Source: Clostridiales bacterium
GTDB lineage: Bacteria > Bacillota > Clostridia > Oscillospirales > Oscillospiraceae
Length of the DNA stretch: 11,367 bases
Reading direction: 5' to 3'
NCBI GenBank assembly: GCA_019422005.1
Contig: JAHZEF010000006.1
Location: 33,014 to 44,380 of the forward strand
Below, in pieces: positions 1 through 5,807 of this stretch; the stretch's first letter is position 1, and each line of letters starts with the position of its first letter. The notes below the pieces were generated by a model. The model saw nothing but the letters and a program-made list of their open reading frames with translations, had not been told where the DNA came from and made no database searches. The position numbers were made by a program, and so were the translations under genes.

Positions 1-64
1 GGGCATTGAACAGCGTGGTTTTGCCGCAGTTCGGATTGCCTGCCAGCGCGATTTTCCATTCCAT
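1..64 (-). CDS. feoB: FeoB ferrous iron transporter, N-terminal fragment (runs off the window)
   Basis: Only the first 21 codons are inside the window. They begin MEWKIALAGNPNCGKT, and GNPNCGKT is the G1 (P-loop) motif of the FeoB GTPase domain, which precedes the membrane permease in full-length FeoB (about 650-800 residues). FeoB imports Fe2+ across the cytoplasmic membrane and is usual in anaerobes. The ATG at 64 is chosen because AAGGGAG lies about eight bases upstream; a second ATG would need TTG/ATG inside the conserved start and has no better site. It follows two feoA genes in the same direction, but the 67-base gap holds a hairpin with a T tail and an operator-like box, so its expression may be partly uncoupled from them. 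The family call is firm despite the short stretch, because of the G1 motif and the context. Confidence 0.93.
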   Translation of the reverse strand, partial: MEWKIALAGNPNCGKTTLFNA

Positions 65-84
65 GGTTGGACTCCCTTCTCTTT

Positions 85-100
85 ATTAGTATAAACTAAC
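85..100 (-). promoter_or_regulatory. Fourth GTTAG-N6-CTAAC-like box, upstream of feoB
   Basis: On the plus strand this reads ATTAG, six bases, CTAAC, differing at one position from the boxes at 602-617 and 637-652. On the minus strand it contains TATACT, a good -10 hexamer, but no convincing -35 lies 16-18 bases upstream. It sits 21 bases from the feoB start. It is inferred to be an extra binding site for the metalloregulator of the operon and possibly to overlap a weak internal feoB promoter. Confidence 0.5.
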
Positions 101-110
101 TTCCTGGCGG

Positions 111-132
111 AAAACGGACGCCGCCGGCGTCC
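111..132 (-). terminator. Terminator-like hairpin between feoA and feoB
   Basis: In the minus-strand transcript, GGACGCC, a three-base loop GGC and GGCGTCC form a perfect 7-bp GC-rich stem followed by GTTTTCC. The hairpin starts at the feoA stop codon. The stem is short and the T tract has only four residues, so it probably attenuates and does not stop transcription completely. It would lower feoB relative to feoA. It could instead be an mRNA processing or stability element. Confidence 0.5.
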
Positions 133-353
133 TACCGGATTTCGATCATTTCCGCATCCGCTTTGCGGACGGACAGTTCATAACCGCGGACGTTCAGCTC
201 CATCGGGTCGCCCAGAGGGGCTACCTTCCGCACGTGGATATCAACGCCCTTGGTGATTCCCATATCCATAATCCGGCGCTTCACCGGCCCCTCCCCGTGG
301 AGCCGCACCACAGTGACGGTGTCTCCGACTTTTGCGTCTCTCAATGTCTTCAT
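132..353 (-). CDS. feoA: FeoA family protein (second copy)
   Basis: A 73-residue protein beginning MKTLRDAKVGDTVTVVRL, with the conserved FeoA/SH3-like pattern: a short amphipathic start, VGDTV, then RRIMDMGITKGV and the C-terminal GYELSVRKADAEMI. FeoA is a small cytoplasmic partner of the FeoB transporter needed for ferrous iron uptake. The RMDMG-type turn is the family hallmark and the length is typical (about 70-80). The ATG at 353 has GAGGAG about eight bases upstream. It lies 13 bases after the first feoA, so the two are translated from one message. Although same-family, the two FeoA copies differ at most positions, so this is an old paralogue pair and not a recent duplication. Confidence 0.95.
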   Translation of the reverse strand: MKTLRDAKVGDTVTVVRLHGEGPVKRRIMDMGITKGVDIHVRKVAPLGDPMELNVRGYELSVRKADAEMIEIR

Positions 354-366
354 GCCAACTCTCCTC

Positions 367-579
367 TCAAATCATGATCCGGTTCGCCATGGACTGATCC
401 AGGGCAATCCGGCTGTCTTTTACCTGCAGAATCAGATTCCCCGCCAGTTCGCTGACCACCGTTACGGTGCCTTCCACAACGAAGCCCAGTTCCGCCAAAT
501 GCTGCCGAACTTCATCCTTGCCGGTGATTTTGCGGATTGTGACGGTTTCACCTGCTTTTGCCATTGTCAGGGGCATCAC
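367..579 (-). CDS. feoA: FeoA family protein (first copy, promoter-proximal)
   Basis: A 70-residue protein with the FeoA pattern: MPLTMAKAGETVTIRKITG, then RQHLAELGFVVEGTVTVV, then LILQVKDSRIALDQSMANRIMI. The LAELGF turn and the small beta-rich fold are characteristic of FeoA/SH3-like proteins that assist FeoB. The start at 579 has a very strong AAGGGGGGAGG site; ATG-ATG are adjacent, so the second Met (576) is also possible. It is the first gene of the feoA-feoA-feoB transcript. Its ribosome binding site lies just downstream of operator box 602-617. Tandem FeoA proteins before FeoB are known in clostridia; the two may form a heterodimer or have separate roles, which the sequence cannot decide. 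Confidence 0.95.
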   Translation of the reverse strand: MMPLTMAKAGETVTIRKITGKDEVRQHLAELGFVVEGTVTVVSELAGNLILQVKDSRIALDQSMANRIMI

Positions 580-601
580 AGTGCCTCCCCCCTTGTTAAA
601 A

Positions 602-617
602 GTTAGCGATTTCTAAC
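602..617 (-). promoter_or_regulatory. Operator-like box B (GTTAG-N6-CTAAC), feo leader
   Basis: GTTAG and CTAAC form exact inverted half sites separated by six bases. The symmetry extends outward to 9-base arms with one mismatch (598-621). The box lies in the 5' leader, between the transcription start and the first feoA. The TTAG/CTAA half sites recall DtxR/IdeR/MntR-type metalloregulator operators; the family assignment is inference. Confidence 0.6.
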
Positions 618-633
618 CTTTGCGCTGAAAACC

Positions 634-655
634 GGAGTTAGATCAATCTAACTCC
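634..655 (-). promoter_or_regulatory. Operator-like box C, perfect 10-base inverted repeat
   Basis: GGAGTTAGAT and ATCTAACTCC form perfect 10-base arms around a 2-base centre, the best palindrome of the set; its core is again GTTAG-N6-CTAAC (637-652). It lies immediately downstream of the expected feo transcription start (about 660), a position where a bound repressor would block initiation or elongation. An iron-responsive DtxR-family or Fur-like protein is the likely ligand, by inference from the regulated genes. Confidence 0.7.
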
Positions 656-667
656 AGGGACGCTATG

Positions 668-696
668 AGTTTACATCAACTAACTGCATTTGTCAA
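668..696 (-). promoter_or_regulatory. feo operon promoter overlapped by operator-like box D
   Basis: On the minus strand TTGACA (691-696) is a perfect -35, followed by 17 bases and TAAACT (668-673), a 4/6 match to the -10. The start would be near 660 and the leader about 80 bases. A third, degenerate box (GTTTA-N6-CTAAC, 669-684) covers the -10 and part of the spacer, as expected for repression by occlusion. Confidence 0.75.
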
Positions 697-802
697 GAGA
701 GGGAAGGCAAAAAATTGGCAGAGCGCAGTGGTTTCTGCATTTAGGCTGTGCAGTCCGGAAAAGGCGGCAGTACGTCCCGGGACAGCCCCTCATTCTGCGG
801 CC

Positions 803-1399
803 TCAGCCGCCCCCTGCGGCGGCGGGCGGGCTGCCGGTGAAGACGCCGGCGCCCTGCAGCATGATGCCCTCCGCCAACCGGGCGATTTCACTGGGCGCGG
901 CAGTCATCCCATCGTCAAACCATTTGCGCAGGAGGCCCATCACGCCCGAACTGATGAACGCATAGTAATAGTCAATCTGCTTGGCGGGAACATTTTGAAA
1001 ATAATTGCGGTAGAGGTCGATGCAGGTTTCGCGGCCCATGTTGATCAGGCGGGCTGCAAACTGCTTGTCGCCGTAGTCGCTGAGCGTGACGATGCACAGG
1101 TCGGAGTTCTCCTTGAGAATCTCGAAAATCCGGGTGCTCAGCGTCACGGGGCCGGCGGCGTCCAGCAGCGGTTCCAGCGCTGCGGCGATTTCTGCGGTCA
1201 TATCGTCTTCAATCTGCCGGAGCAGATCGTAAATATCGGTATAATAGGCATAGAAGGTCCCGCGGCTGACACCTGCCAGATCGCACAGCTCCTTGATGGA
1301 AATACTCTGGATCGGTTTCCGGCTCAGCAGCTCCAGAAATGCCTTTCGGATCAGCAGCCTCGTCACACGGGTACGATGATCATTTGTAAACTTTTTCAA
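803..1399 (-). CDS. TetR/AcrR family transcriptional regulator
   Basis: A 198-residue protein with an N-terminal TetR helix-turn-helix at about residues 12-57: RVTRLLIRKAFLELL, then ISIKELCDLAGVSRGTFYAY, the classic recognition-helix signature. The C-terminal two thirds is the variable ligand-binding/dimer domain, including YYYAFISSGVMGLLRKWF, which recalls TetR C-terminal domains of low-GC Gram-positive regulators. The start is TTG at 1399, with AAAGGGG eight bases upstream. The last residues are a Pro/Ala/Gly run (GSPPAAAGGG) unlike the rest. It diverges from the SDR gene at 1556 and shares a promoter region with it, so it probably represses itself and that gene; the ligand is unknown. The feo operon downstream has its own promoter and is probably not its target. 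Confidence 0.92.
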   Translation of the reverse strand: MKKFTNDHRTRVTRLLIRKAFLELLSRKPIQSISIKELCDLAGVSRGTFYAYYTDIYDLLRQIEDDMTAEIAAALEPLLDAAGPVTLSTRIFEILKENSDLCIVTLSDYGDKQFAARLINMGRETCIDLYRNYFQNVPAKQIDYYYAFISSGVMGLLRKWFDDGMTAAPSEIARLAEGIMLQGAGVFTGSPPAAAGGG

Positions 1400-1469
1400 A
1401 ACGACCGCCCCTTTTATACAGATGTTGTGCAGTGTGTGCAGTATCCTCCATTTTGGCTGCAGCTGTCTA

Positions 1470-1499
1470 TTGCAGGCTGCCCTCCTTTCAAATTATAAT
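1470..1499 (+). promoter_or_regulatory. Candidate promoter of the SDR gene
   Basis: A perfect TATAAT (1494-1499) lies 18 bases after TTGCAG (1470-1475), a weak -35. The start would be near 1506 and the leader about 50 bases. The leader includes a 14-bp perfect palindrome, and the -10 overlaps that of the divergent tetR promoter. Confidence 0.5.
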
Positions 1500-1523
1500 A
1501 CAAGCGGAACGTGAAATCAACAA
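1495..1523 (-). promoter_or_regulatory. Candidate tetR promoter
   Basis: On the minus strand TTGTTG (1518-1523), 17 bases, then TATTAT (1495-1500), a 5/6 -10. The start would be near 1488, giving a leader of about 90 bases before the TTG codon. Its -10 occupies the same bases as the SDR promoter on the other strand. The -35 is weak (3/6), so this is a moderate call. Confidence 0.45.
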
Positions 1524-1537
1524 GCCGCTGCAGCGGC
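1524..1537. repeat. 14-bp perfect palindrome, candidate operator
   Basis: GCCGCTGCAGCGGC reads identically on both strands. It lies about 20 bases downstream of the expected SDR start point, just upstream of its ribosome binding site, and next to the -35 of the candidate tetR promoter. TetR proteins bind palindromes in such places, so it is a reasonable operator candidate. The sequence is GC-rich, so chance occurrence is not excluded. Confidence 0.4.
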
Positions 1538-1555
1538 GGTAAAGGGTGCATGGCA

Positions 1556-2614
1556 ATGAAAACCTTATATTTGATCACCGGAGCCAATGGCCACCTGGGA
1601 AGCGCTCTGACCCGGACCCTGAGCCAAAGGAGAGAGGAGGTCCGGGGGCTGGTGCTGCCGGGCAGCAGCCGGGAGCCGCTGGAGCATGTGGCTTATTATG
1701 AAGGCGACGTCTGCAGGCCGGAAAGCCTGGAGCCGCTGTTTGCCGGAGCAGAGGGCCGGCGTGTGGTAATGATCCACGCCGCCGGAATTGTGGATCTTTC
1801 CCCGCAGGTGACGCCGCGCCTGTGGGAGGTCAATGTGGGCGGAACAGGGAATATCCTGTCGCTCTGCCGGGCACACCGCACGGCGCGCCTGGTCTATGTC
1901 AGTTCGGTACACGCCATTCCGGAGAAGGACTGCAGCCGGGTTATGGAAGAAGTTACCCGCTTTTCGCCGGATCTGGTACACGGCGGGTATGCCAAGACCA
2001 AGGCCGCTGCCACGCAGCTGGTGCTGGATGCGGCGGCCGGCGGCATGGACGCCGTGGTGGTGCATCCGTCCGGGATTCTGGGCCCCTATGACGATTCGGG
2101 AAACCATCTGGTGCAGATGGTTCGGGACTATCTGCGCGGGCGCCTGCCGGCCTGCGTCAGCGGCGGGTATGACTTTGTGGATGTGCGGGATGTGGCGGAA
2201 GGATGCCTGGCGGCGGCGGAGCGGGGGAGGGCAGGCTGCTGCTACATTCTGTCCAACCGCCATTATGAGGTCCGGGAGGTGCTGTCCATGGTGCAGGCGA
2301 TCCACGGCGGCCGCCGCCTGCCGGTGCTGCCGCTTTGGATGGCGCGCATGGCGGAGCCGTTTTTGAGGCTGGATGCCCGGCGCAGGAAGGAGCGGCCGCT
2401 GTACACCTCATATTCCCTGGACACGCTGCACAGCAACGATCGCTTTTCCCATAACCGCGCCACGAGAGAACTGGGGTATTCCCCGCGGGATTTGTTTCAA
2501 ACCATATCGGATACGGTGGCCTGGCTCTGCCGCGCCGGCCCGCAGCGGGCTGCGGCGGGCCGGCCCCGGCTGCAGGGACGGCGCAGGGACGGGCTGCAGC
2601 AGGGAAGGCTTTGA
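1556..2614 (+). CDS. NAD-dependent epimerase/dehydratase, extended SDR family oxidoreductase
   Basis: Numbered from the ATG at 1556 (352 residues), the protein opens with a Rossmann dinucleotide site, LITGANGHLG (TGxxGxxG, residues 8-15). The catalytic set is Ser116/117 in YVSSVHA and Y145-x3-K149 in GGYAKTK, followed by HPSGILGP, a typical extended-SDR substrate-side motif. This places it with NAD(P)-dependent epimerases, dihydroflavonol-reductase-like and 3-beta-HSD-like enzymes; the substrate cannot be read. The 1556 start is preferred because AAAGGG lies nine bases upstream; the ATG at 1550 leaves only three bases and the GTG at 1511 lies before the palindrome. The last 27 residues are Arg/Gly/Gln-rich, coded by GC-rich repeats, and look like an added tail. 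It is divergent from the TetR gene, which may control it. Confidence 0.88.
   Translation: MKTLYLITGANGHLGSALTRTLSQRREEVRGLVLPGSSREPLEHVAYYEGDVCRPESLEPLFAGAEGRRVVMIHAAGIVDLSPQVTPRLWEVNVGGTGNILSLCRAHRTARLVYVSSVHAIPEKDCSRVMEEVTRFSPDLVHGGYAKTKAAATQLVLDAAAGGMDAVVVHPSGILGPYDDSGNHLVQMVRDYLRGRLPACVSGGYDFVDVRDVAEGCLAAAERGRAGCCYILSNRHYEVREVLSMVQAIHGGRRLPVLPLWMARMAEPFLRLDARRRKERPLYTSYSLDTLHSNDRFSHNRATRELGYSPRDLFQTISDTVAWLCRAGPQRAAAGRPRLQGRRRDGLQQGRL
2534..2592 (+). repeat. GC-rich inverted and direct repeats in the SDR 3' end
   Basis: GCCGGCCCGC (2534-2543) and GCGGGCCGGC (2555-2564) are perfect 10-base inverted arms. Downstream, GCAGGGACGG occurs twice with an 11-base period (2572-2581 and 2583-2592). 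They encode the low-complexity C-terminal tail of the SDR, and could arise from replication slippage in a once non-coding 3' region. Confidence 0.6.
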
Positions 2615-2633
2615 GCGGACGGGGCATGGGAAG

Positions 2634-2671
2634 GGGCCGAAGGCATTTTTTCACCTTCGGCCCTCTGTTTT
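2634..2671 (+). terminator. Rho-independent terminator of the SDR gene
   Basis: A perfect 10-bp stem, GGGCCGAAGG with CCTTCGGCCC, and a 10-base loop, followed by TCTGTTTT. It begins 20 bases after the SDR stop codon and just precedes the promoter of the next gene, so the two are separate transcription units. Confidence 0.88.
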
Positions 2672-2673
2672 CG

Positions 2674-2702
2674 TGGACAAGCCTGGAAAATCGTGCTAAA
2701 CT
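2674..2702 (+). promoter_or_regulatory. Promoter of the aldo/keto reductase gene
   Basis: TGGACA (5/6 -35), 17 bases, TAAACT with an upstream TGC making an extended -10. It starts three bases after the preceding terminator. The start point would be near 2709, leaving a leader of about 50 bases. The -10 hexamer is identical to that of the feo promoter, but no GTTAG-type box is seen here. Confidence 0.7.
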
Positions 2703-2758
2703 GTCCTTGTTGCAACCAAATGAACCGCGTCCTATGCGGAAAAGAAAGAGGGAACGGT

Positions 2759-3883
2759 ATGGCATATCTGGGAGAATCCATTCGGAATCTGGGCTTCGGC
2801 CTGATGCGCCTGCCCATGAGCGGCGGCCAGGTGGATCTGGAGCAGACCAGGCAAATGACGGATCTGTGCCTGGAAAAAGGGTTTACCTATTTTGATACGG
2901 CTTACGGCTATCTGGGCGGAAAGTCTGAGGAGGCGGCCAGGCTGGCTCTGGTGGAGCGCCACCCCCGGGAAAGCTTTCAGCTGGCCACCAAGCTGCCGGC
3001 CTGGGACGGTGCGCCGGACCGGGCGGCGGCGGAGCAGATGTTCTGGACGTCTCTGAAGCGAACCGGCGCCGGCTATTTTGATTTTTATCTGATGCACAAT
3101 CTGGGGGATAACCGGACGGCCTTTTTTGAGCGGTATGATACCTGGAATTTCCTGCTGGAGCGGAAAAAGGAGGGGCTGATCCGGCATCTGGGCTTCTCCT
3201 TCCATGACCGGGCTGACGTTCTGGATCAGCTGCTGACGCGCTATCCTGAGGCGGAATTTGTCCAGCTGCAGATCAATTATGCCGACTGGGAAAGCCCGTC
3301 GGTGCAGTCGCGCCTGTGCTATGAGACGGCCCGGCGCCACGGCAAGCCGGTGGTGATTATGGAACCGGTAAAGGGCGGTTCGCTGGCAGCGCTGCCGGAG
3401 GAGGCGGAACGGGTCCTGCGTGCGGTCCATCCGGAGATGTCCATGTCCTCCTGGGCGATCCGCTATGCGGCGTCTCTGGAAGGGCTGGTAACGGTTCTCA
3501 GCGGCATGTCCAGCCTGGAACAGGTGCGTGACAATGTCTCGTATATGGAGCATTTCCAGCCGCTGAACGAAGCGGAATATGCAGCCATAGACAAGGTGCG
3601 GGAGATCCTGGACGCGCTGCCGCAGATCCCGTGCACCCGCTGCCAGTACTGCACCAAGGGATGTCCTCAGGAAATTGCCATCCCCGGAATCTTCCGGGCC
3701 ATGAACAATTACCTGATTTACGGGAACCTGGCCGGAGCGCTGGGCAACTATGCGTTTGAGACGCGGGAAGGCGGCGTGGCGTCCCGCTGCATTGCGTGCG
3801 GCCAGTGCGAAGAAGCATGTCCGCAGCACATTTCCATCATTCAGGAGCTGAAGCGCGCGGCGGAACTGCTGGAGCGGCCCTGA
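2759..3883 (+). CDS. Aldo/keto reductase with C-terminal 2x[4Fe-4S] ferredoxin-type domain
   Basis: A 374-residue protein. Residues 10-285 form the AKR TIM barrel, with the catalytic tetrad visible as D46 and Y49 (FDTAYGY), K78 (LATKLP) and H113 (FYLMHN). The C-terminal segment has two ferredoxin-type clusters: C292-x2-C295-x2-C298-x3-C302-P, and C344-x2-C347-x2-C350-x3-C354-P. This architecture is known in anaerobes (aldo/keto reductase with 4Fe-4S binding domain) and suggests electrons pass between ferredoxin-like carriers and a carbonyl/alcohol substrate; the substrate is unknown. The ATG at 2759 is chosen because GAGGG lies about seven bases upstream and the family usually starts with a short YLG..x..LGFG segment; the in-frame ATG at 2693 overlaps the promoter -10. 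It is monocistronic, with its own promoter and terminator. Confidence 0.93.
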   Translation: MAYLGESIRNLGFGLMRLPMSGGQVDLEQTRQMTDLCLEKGFTYFDTAYGYLGGKSEEAARLALVERHPRESFQLATKLPAWDGAPDRAAAEQMFWTSLKRTGAGYFDFYLMHNLGDNRTAFFERYDTWNFLLERKKEGLIRHLGFSFHDRADVLDQLLTRYPEAEFVQLQINYADWESPSVQSRLCYETARRHGKPVVIMEPVKGGSLAALPEEAERVLRAVHPEMSMSSWAIRYAASLEGLVTVLSGMSSLEQVRDNVSYMEHFQPLNEAEYAAIDKVREILDALPQIPCTRCQYCTKGCPQEIAIPGIFRAMNNYLIYGNLAGALGNYAFETREGGVASRCIACGQCEEACPQHISIIQELKRAAELLERP

Positions 3884-3938
3884 GAGCGCAGGCCGGCAAC
3901 AATGGCGCCTGCCGGAAGACAAACTGCAAAGCAGACTG

Positions 3939-3971
3939 AAACGGGCCCGGACTTTTGTCCGGGCCCGTTTT
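3939..3971. terminator. Bidirectional terminator between the aldo/keto reductase and the DUF6512-like gene
   Basis: A 14-bp perfect stem, AAACGGGCCCGGAC with GTCCGGGCCCGTTT, and a TTTT loop. Plus-strand transcripts end with TTTT; minus-strand transcripts end with TTTC. It lies between convergent genes (stops at 3883 and 3986) and can serve both. A smaller 6-bp hairpin (3893-3915) lies upstream of it. Confidence 0.87.
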
Positions 3972-3985
3972 GGCCTGCAGTGTAC

Positions 3986-4471
3986 TTAGGGGACAATGAA
4001 GATCGGCAGGTTGGGAGCGGCCAGCGTAAAGACCATCAGGCTGACGCCATAGATGGCGGAGAGGACGATCAGAAGGCCAAGGGAACGTTCTGCCGCACCG
4101 GAACCGTAGAGCGCAAACGAAGCCCAGAAACCGGCGGCCAGCACGGCGTAATAGAGCAGGATGTCCAGGAACAGCGATTGGAAGCCCAGGCCGCTGCGCA
4201 GCAGGTAAAACAGCGCCGTCAGGACAATGGGCTGCAGCAGCAGGGATGCGAGAAACGCGCTCCAGGCCCGCAGACGGCCCTTCATGGTTCGGGTCAGGAG
4301 GACGGCAGCCAGAAGAAACGGCCAGTACAGCAGCTTCAAATGCTCCCAAACGCTCTCATTGACCGGGACGAACAGGCCCACCAGCGGGACGGGCCAGAGC
4401 GTGTACAGAAAATGCAGCCCGGTGCCCACCAGTGCGGTGATGAGAAAAACAAGTACGAAGCGTTTTTTCAT
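3986..4471 (-). CDS. DUF6512-like small integral membrane protein
   Basis: A 161-residue hydrophobic protein with about five predicted membrane helices (roughly residues 3-24, 47-63, 70-92, 100-121 and 131-151). A conserved-looking motif PVNESVWEHLKLLYWP (36-51) lies between helices 1 and 2; I associate NESVWEHLKL with the Firmicutes family DUF6512, from memory. No enzyme or transporter signature is visible, so the function is unknown. The ATG at 4471 is chosen because it is followed by MKKRFVLVF, a typical membrane-protein start, and preceded by GAGGGGGG at a spacing of about eight bases; an in-frame GTG at 4534 would translate the upstream hairpin. The ribosome binding site lies in the 3' arm of a 39-base palindrome. 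It is downstream of hom with a 136-base gap. Confidence 0.8.
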   Translation of the reverse strand: MKKRFVLVFLITALVGTGLHFLYTLWPVPLVGLFVPVNESVWEHLKLLYWPFLLAAVLLTRTMKGRLRAWSAFLASLLLQPIVLTALFYLLRSGLGFQSLFLDILLYYAVLAAGFWASFALYGSGAAERSLGLLIVLSAIYGVSLMVFTLAAPNLPIFIVP

Positions 4472-4474
4472 GAA

Positions 4475-4513
4475 GAATCCCCCCTCGTCATACTGTATGA
4501 GGAAGGGGGATTC
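4475..4513. repeat. 39-base near-perfect palindrome covering the DUF6512-like ribosome binding site
   Basis: Two 19-base arms around a single central base match at 17 of 19 positions; one of the two differences would be a G-U pair in the minus-strand RNA. The arms run from GAATCCCCC to GGGGGATTC. It ends three bases from the ATG at 4471 and its 3' arm holds the GAGGGGGG site. No T tract follows on either strand, so it is not an ordinary terminator. Candidate roles are ribosome-site masking or a protein-binding site. Confidence 0.75.
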
Positions 4514-4572
4514 TCTATCACAAAAGGATTGCACGGCTGCCGGACGGCAGAAAAGGCCGCCGAAGGCGCGGG

Positions 4573-4598
4573 GCCGGCGTTTTGCGTCGAACGCCGGC
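4573..4598 (-). other. Hairpin after hom, no T tract
   Basis: GCCGGCGTT and AACGCCGGC form a perfect 9-bp stem with an 8-base loop, 10 bases beyond the hom stop codon. The minus-strand RNA continues CCCGCGCC, so it lacks the U tail of an intrinsic terminator. It could be a 3' stability element or a weak pause between hom and the DUF6512-like gene. Confidence 0.5.
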
Positions 4599-4607
4599 GC
4601 AAGGCGC

Positions 4608-5807
4608 TTACTCCAGGACGGGAATGGCGGAAAGAATGGAGAAACCGCCGCTCTGCAGCGCGTCCAGCCGGGATTTTCCGATGGGGCCGGTGAGAAAGGC
4701 GCCGTTTTTGCCGGGCAGGAAGTCCACTTTGCCGAAGGCGGCCTCTGCAGCGCCGCGGGCCGCGGCCGTCCGGATCAGCCAGCGAAGGGGAATCCGGCCG
4801 AACTCTGCGACGTCGTCCGCGCTGCCGGCCGTCCAGTCGACGGCGCGCCGGCTGTCGCTGTGGAGCACGCAGTCGATCACGTCTCCCACCACTGCGCTGG
4901 CCGTGGGGAGCTTGCCGGCGCCGCGGCCGTAGAACATGACGTCGCCGACGGCATTGCCGCGGATCATGACGGCGTTGAAAACGCCTTCCACGCCGGCCAG
5001 GGGATGGCCGGCCGGGATCAGGTGGGGGGAGACATAAATTGCAATCTGCTTCTCCGCCGTCCGGAATGCGCGGCCGAAGAGCTTGATTTTCATGCCGGCG
5101 GCGTCAGCGCAGGCGACGTCCTCCGGGGAGACGGCGGTAATGCCGCAGGTATAGACCTGCTCCGGGTAGATATGGATCCCGTAAGCCAGCGCGGCAAGGA
5201 TGCAGATCTTGCGGCAGGCGTCGATCCCCTCCACATCGGCGGTGGGGTCGGCCTCGGCGTATCCCTTTTCCTGCGCCTGCCGCAGCACATCCTCAAACGC
5301 CTGGTTTTCATTGATCATTTTTGTCAGGATATAGTTTGTGGTGCCGTTGAGAATCCCGCAGATTTCCTCAATCTGGTTGCCTGCCAGGCAGAATGTCAGG
5401 GGGCGCAGCACCGGAATCCCGCCGCCGACGCTGGCCTCAAACAGAAAGTTGCGGTTGTGCTCCCTGGCCAGCGCCAGCAGTTCCAGCCCATGGGCCGCTA
5501 CCAGCGCCTTGTTGGAGGTGACCACATGCTTGCCGGCCTTCAGTGCGCGGGTGGTGAAGTCCAGCGCCACGCCGCAGCCGCCGATGCACTCCACCACGAC
5601 CTGGACGTCCGGATCGTTTTCGATGACGGAAAAGTCGTGGATCACCAGATGCCGGTAAGGGCTGTCCGGGAACTCGCGGGTGTCCAGAATGTATTTCAGC
5701 GTCACAGGCTCAGCGGTTCTGCGCCGGATTTCCTCCTGGTTCATGGTCAATACCTCCGCAACGCCGGAACCGACGGTGCCGAAGCCCATAATTGCAATGT
5801 TTGCCAT
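4608..5807 (-). CDS. hom: Homoserine dehydrogenase
   Basis: A 399-residue enzyme that reduces aspartate semialdehyde to homoserine with NAD(P)H, the branch point to threonine and methionine. The N-terminal Rossmann motif is GFGTVG (8-13). NKALVAAHG (99-107), GGGIPVLRPL and GILNGTTNYIL (151-161) are family signatures. E185, D196 and K200 in EADPTADVEGIDACRK have the spacing (11 and 4) of the yeast residues E208, D219 and K223 as I recall them. The ATG at 5807 has AGGAGG about nine bases upstream. After about residue 320 the C-terminus is shorter than in the usual 430-residue Bacillus type and shows no clear ACT domain, only an ending like FLTGPI...SAIPVL. It lies 24 bases after the Fe-ADH gene; an ACT protein is encoded first in the operon. 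Confidence 0.97.
   Translation of the reverse strand: MANIAIMGFGTVGSGVAEVLTMNQEEIRRRTAEPVTLKYILDTREFPDSPYRHLVIHDFSVIENDPDVQVVVECIGGCGVALDFTTRALKAGKHVVTSNKALVAAHGLELLALAREHNRNFLFEASVGGGIPVLRPLTFCLAGNQIEEICGILNGTTNYILTKMINENQAFEDVLRQAQEKGYAEADPTADVEGIDACRKICILAALAYGIHIYPEQVYTCGITAVSPEDVACADAAGMKIKLFGRAFRTAEKQIAIYVSPHLIPAGHPLAGVEGVFNAVMIRGNAVGDVMFYGRGAGKLPTASAVVGDVIDCVLHSDSRRAVDWTAGSADDVAEFGRIPLRWLIRTAAARGAAEAAFGKVDFLPGKNGAFLTGPIGKSRLDALQSGGFSILSAIPVLE

Noticed and set aside
697..802. A terminator for tetR before the feo promoter
   Set aside because: On the minus strand only a 5-bp stem with an 11-base loop precedes the T run near 710; too weak to call. A 10-bp palindrome (GTCCCGGGAC, 776-785) has no T tail.
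665..1498. A 277-residue open frame on the plus strand over the tetR gene
   Set aside because: It overlaps the feo promoter and the divergent promoter region and has no start site or domain. It is a shadow of tetR.
2732..3922. A 396-residue open frame on the minus strand, antisense to the aldo/keto reductase
   Set aside because: Full antisense of a gene with catalytic residues and Fe-S cysteines visible; composition is Gln/Arg/His-rich with no domain. A GC-driven shadow.
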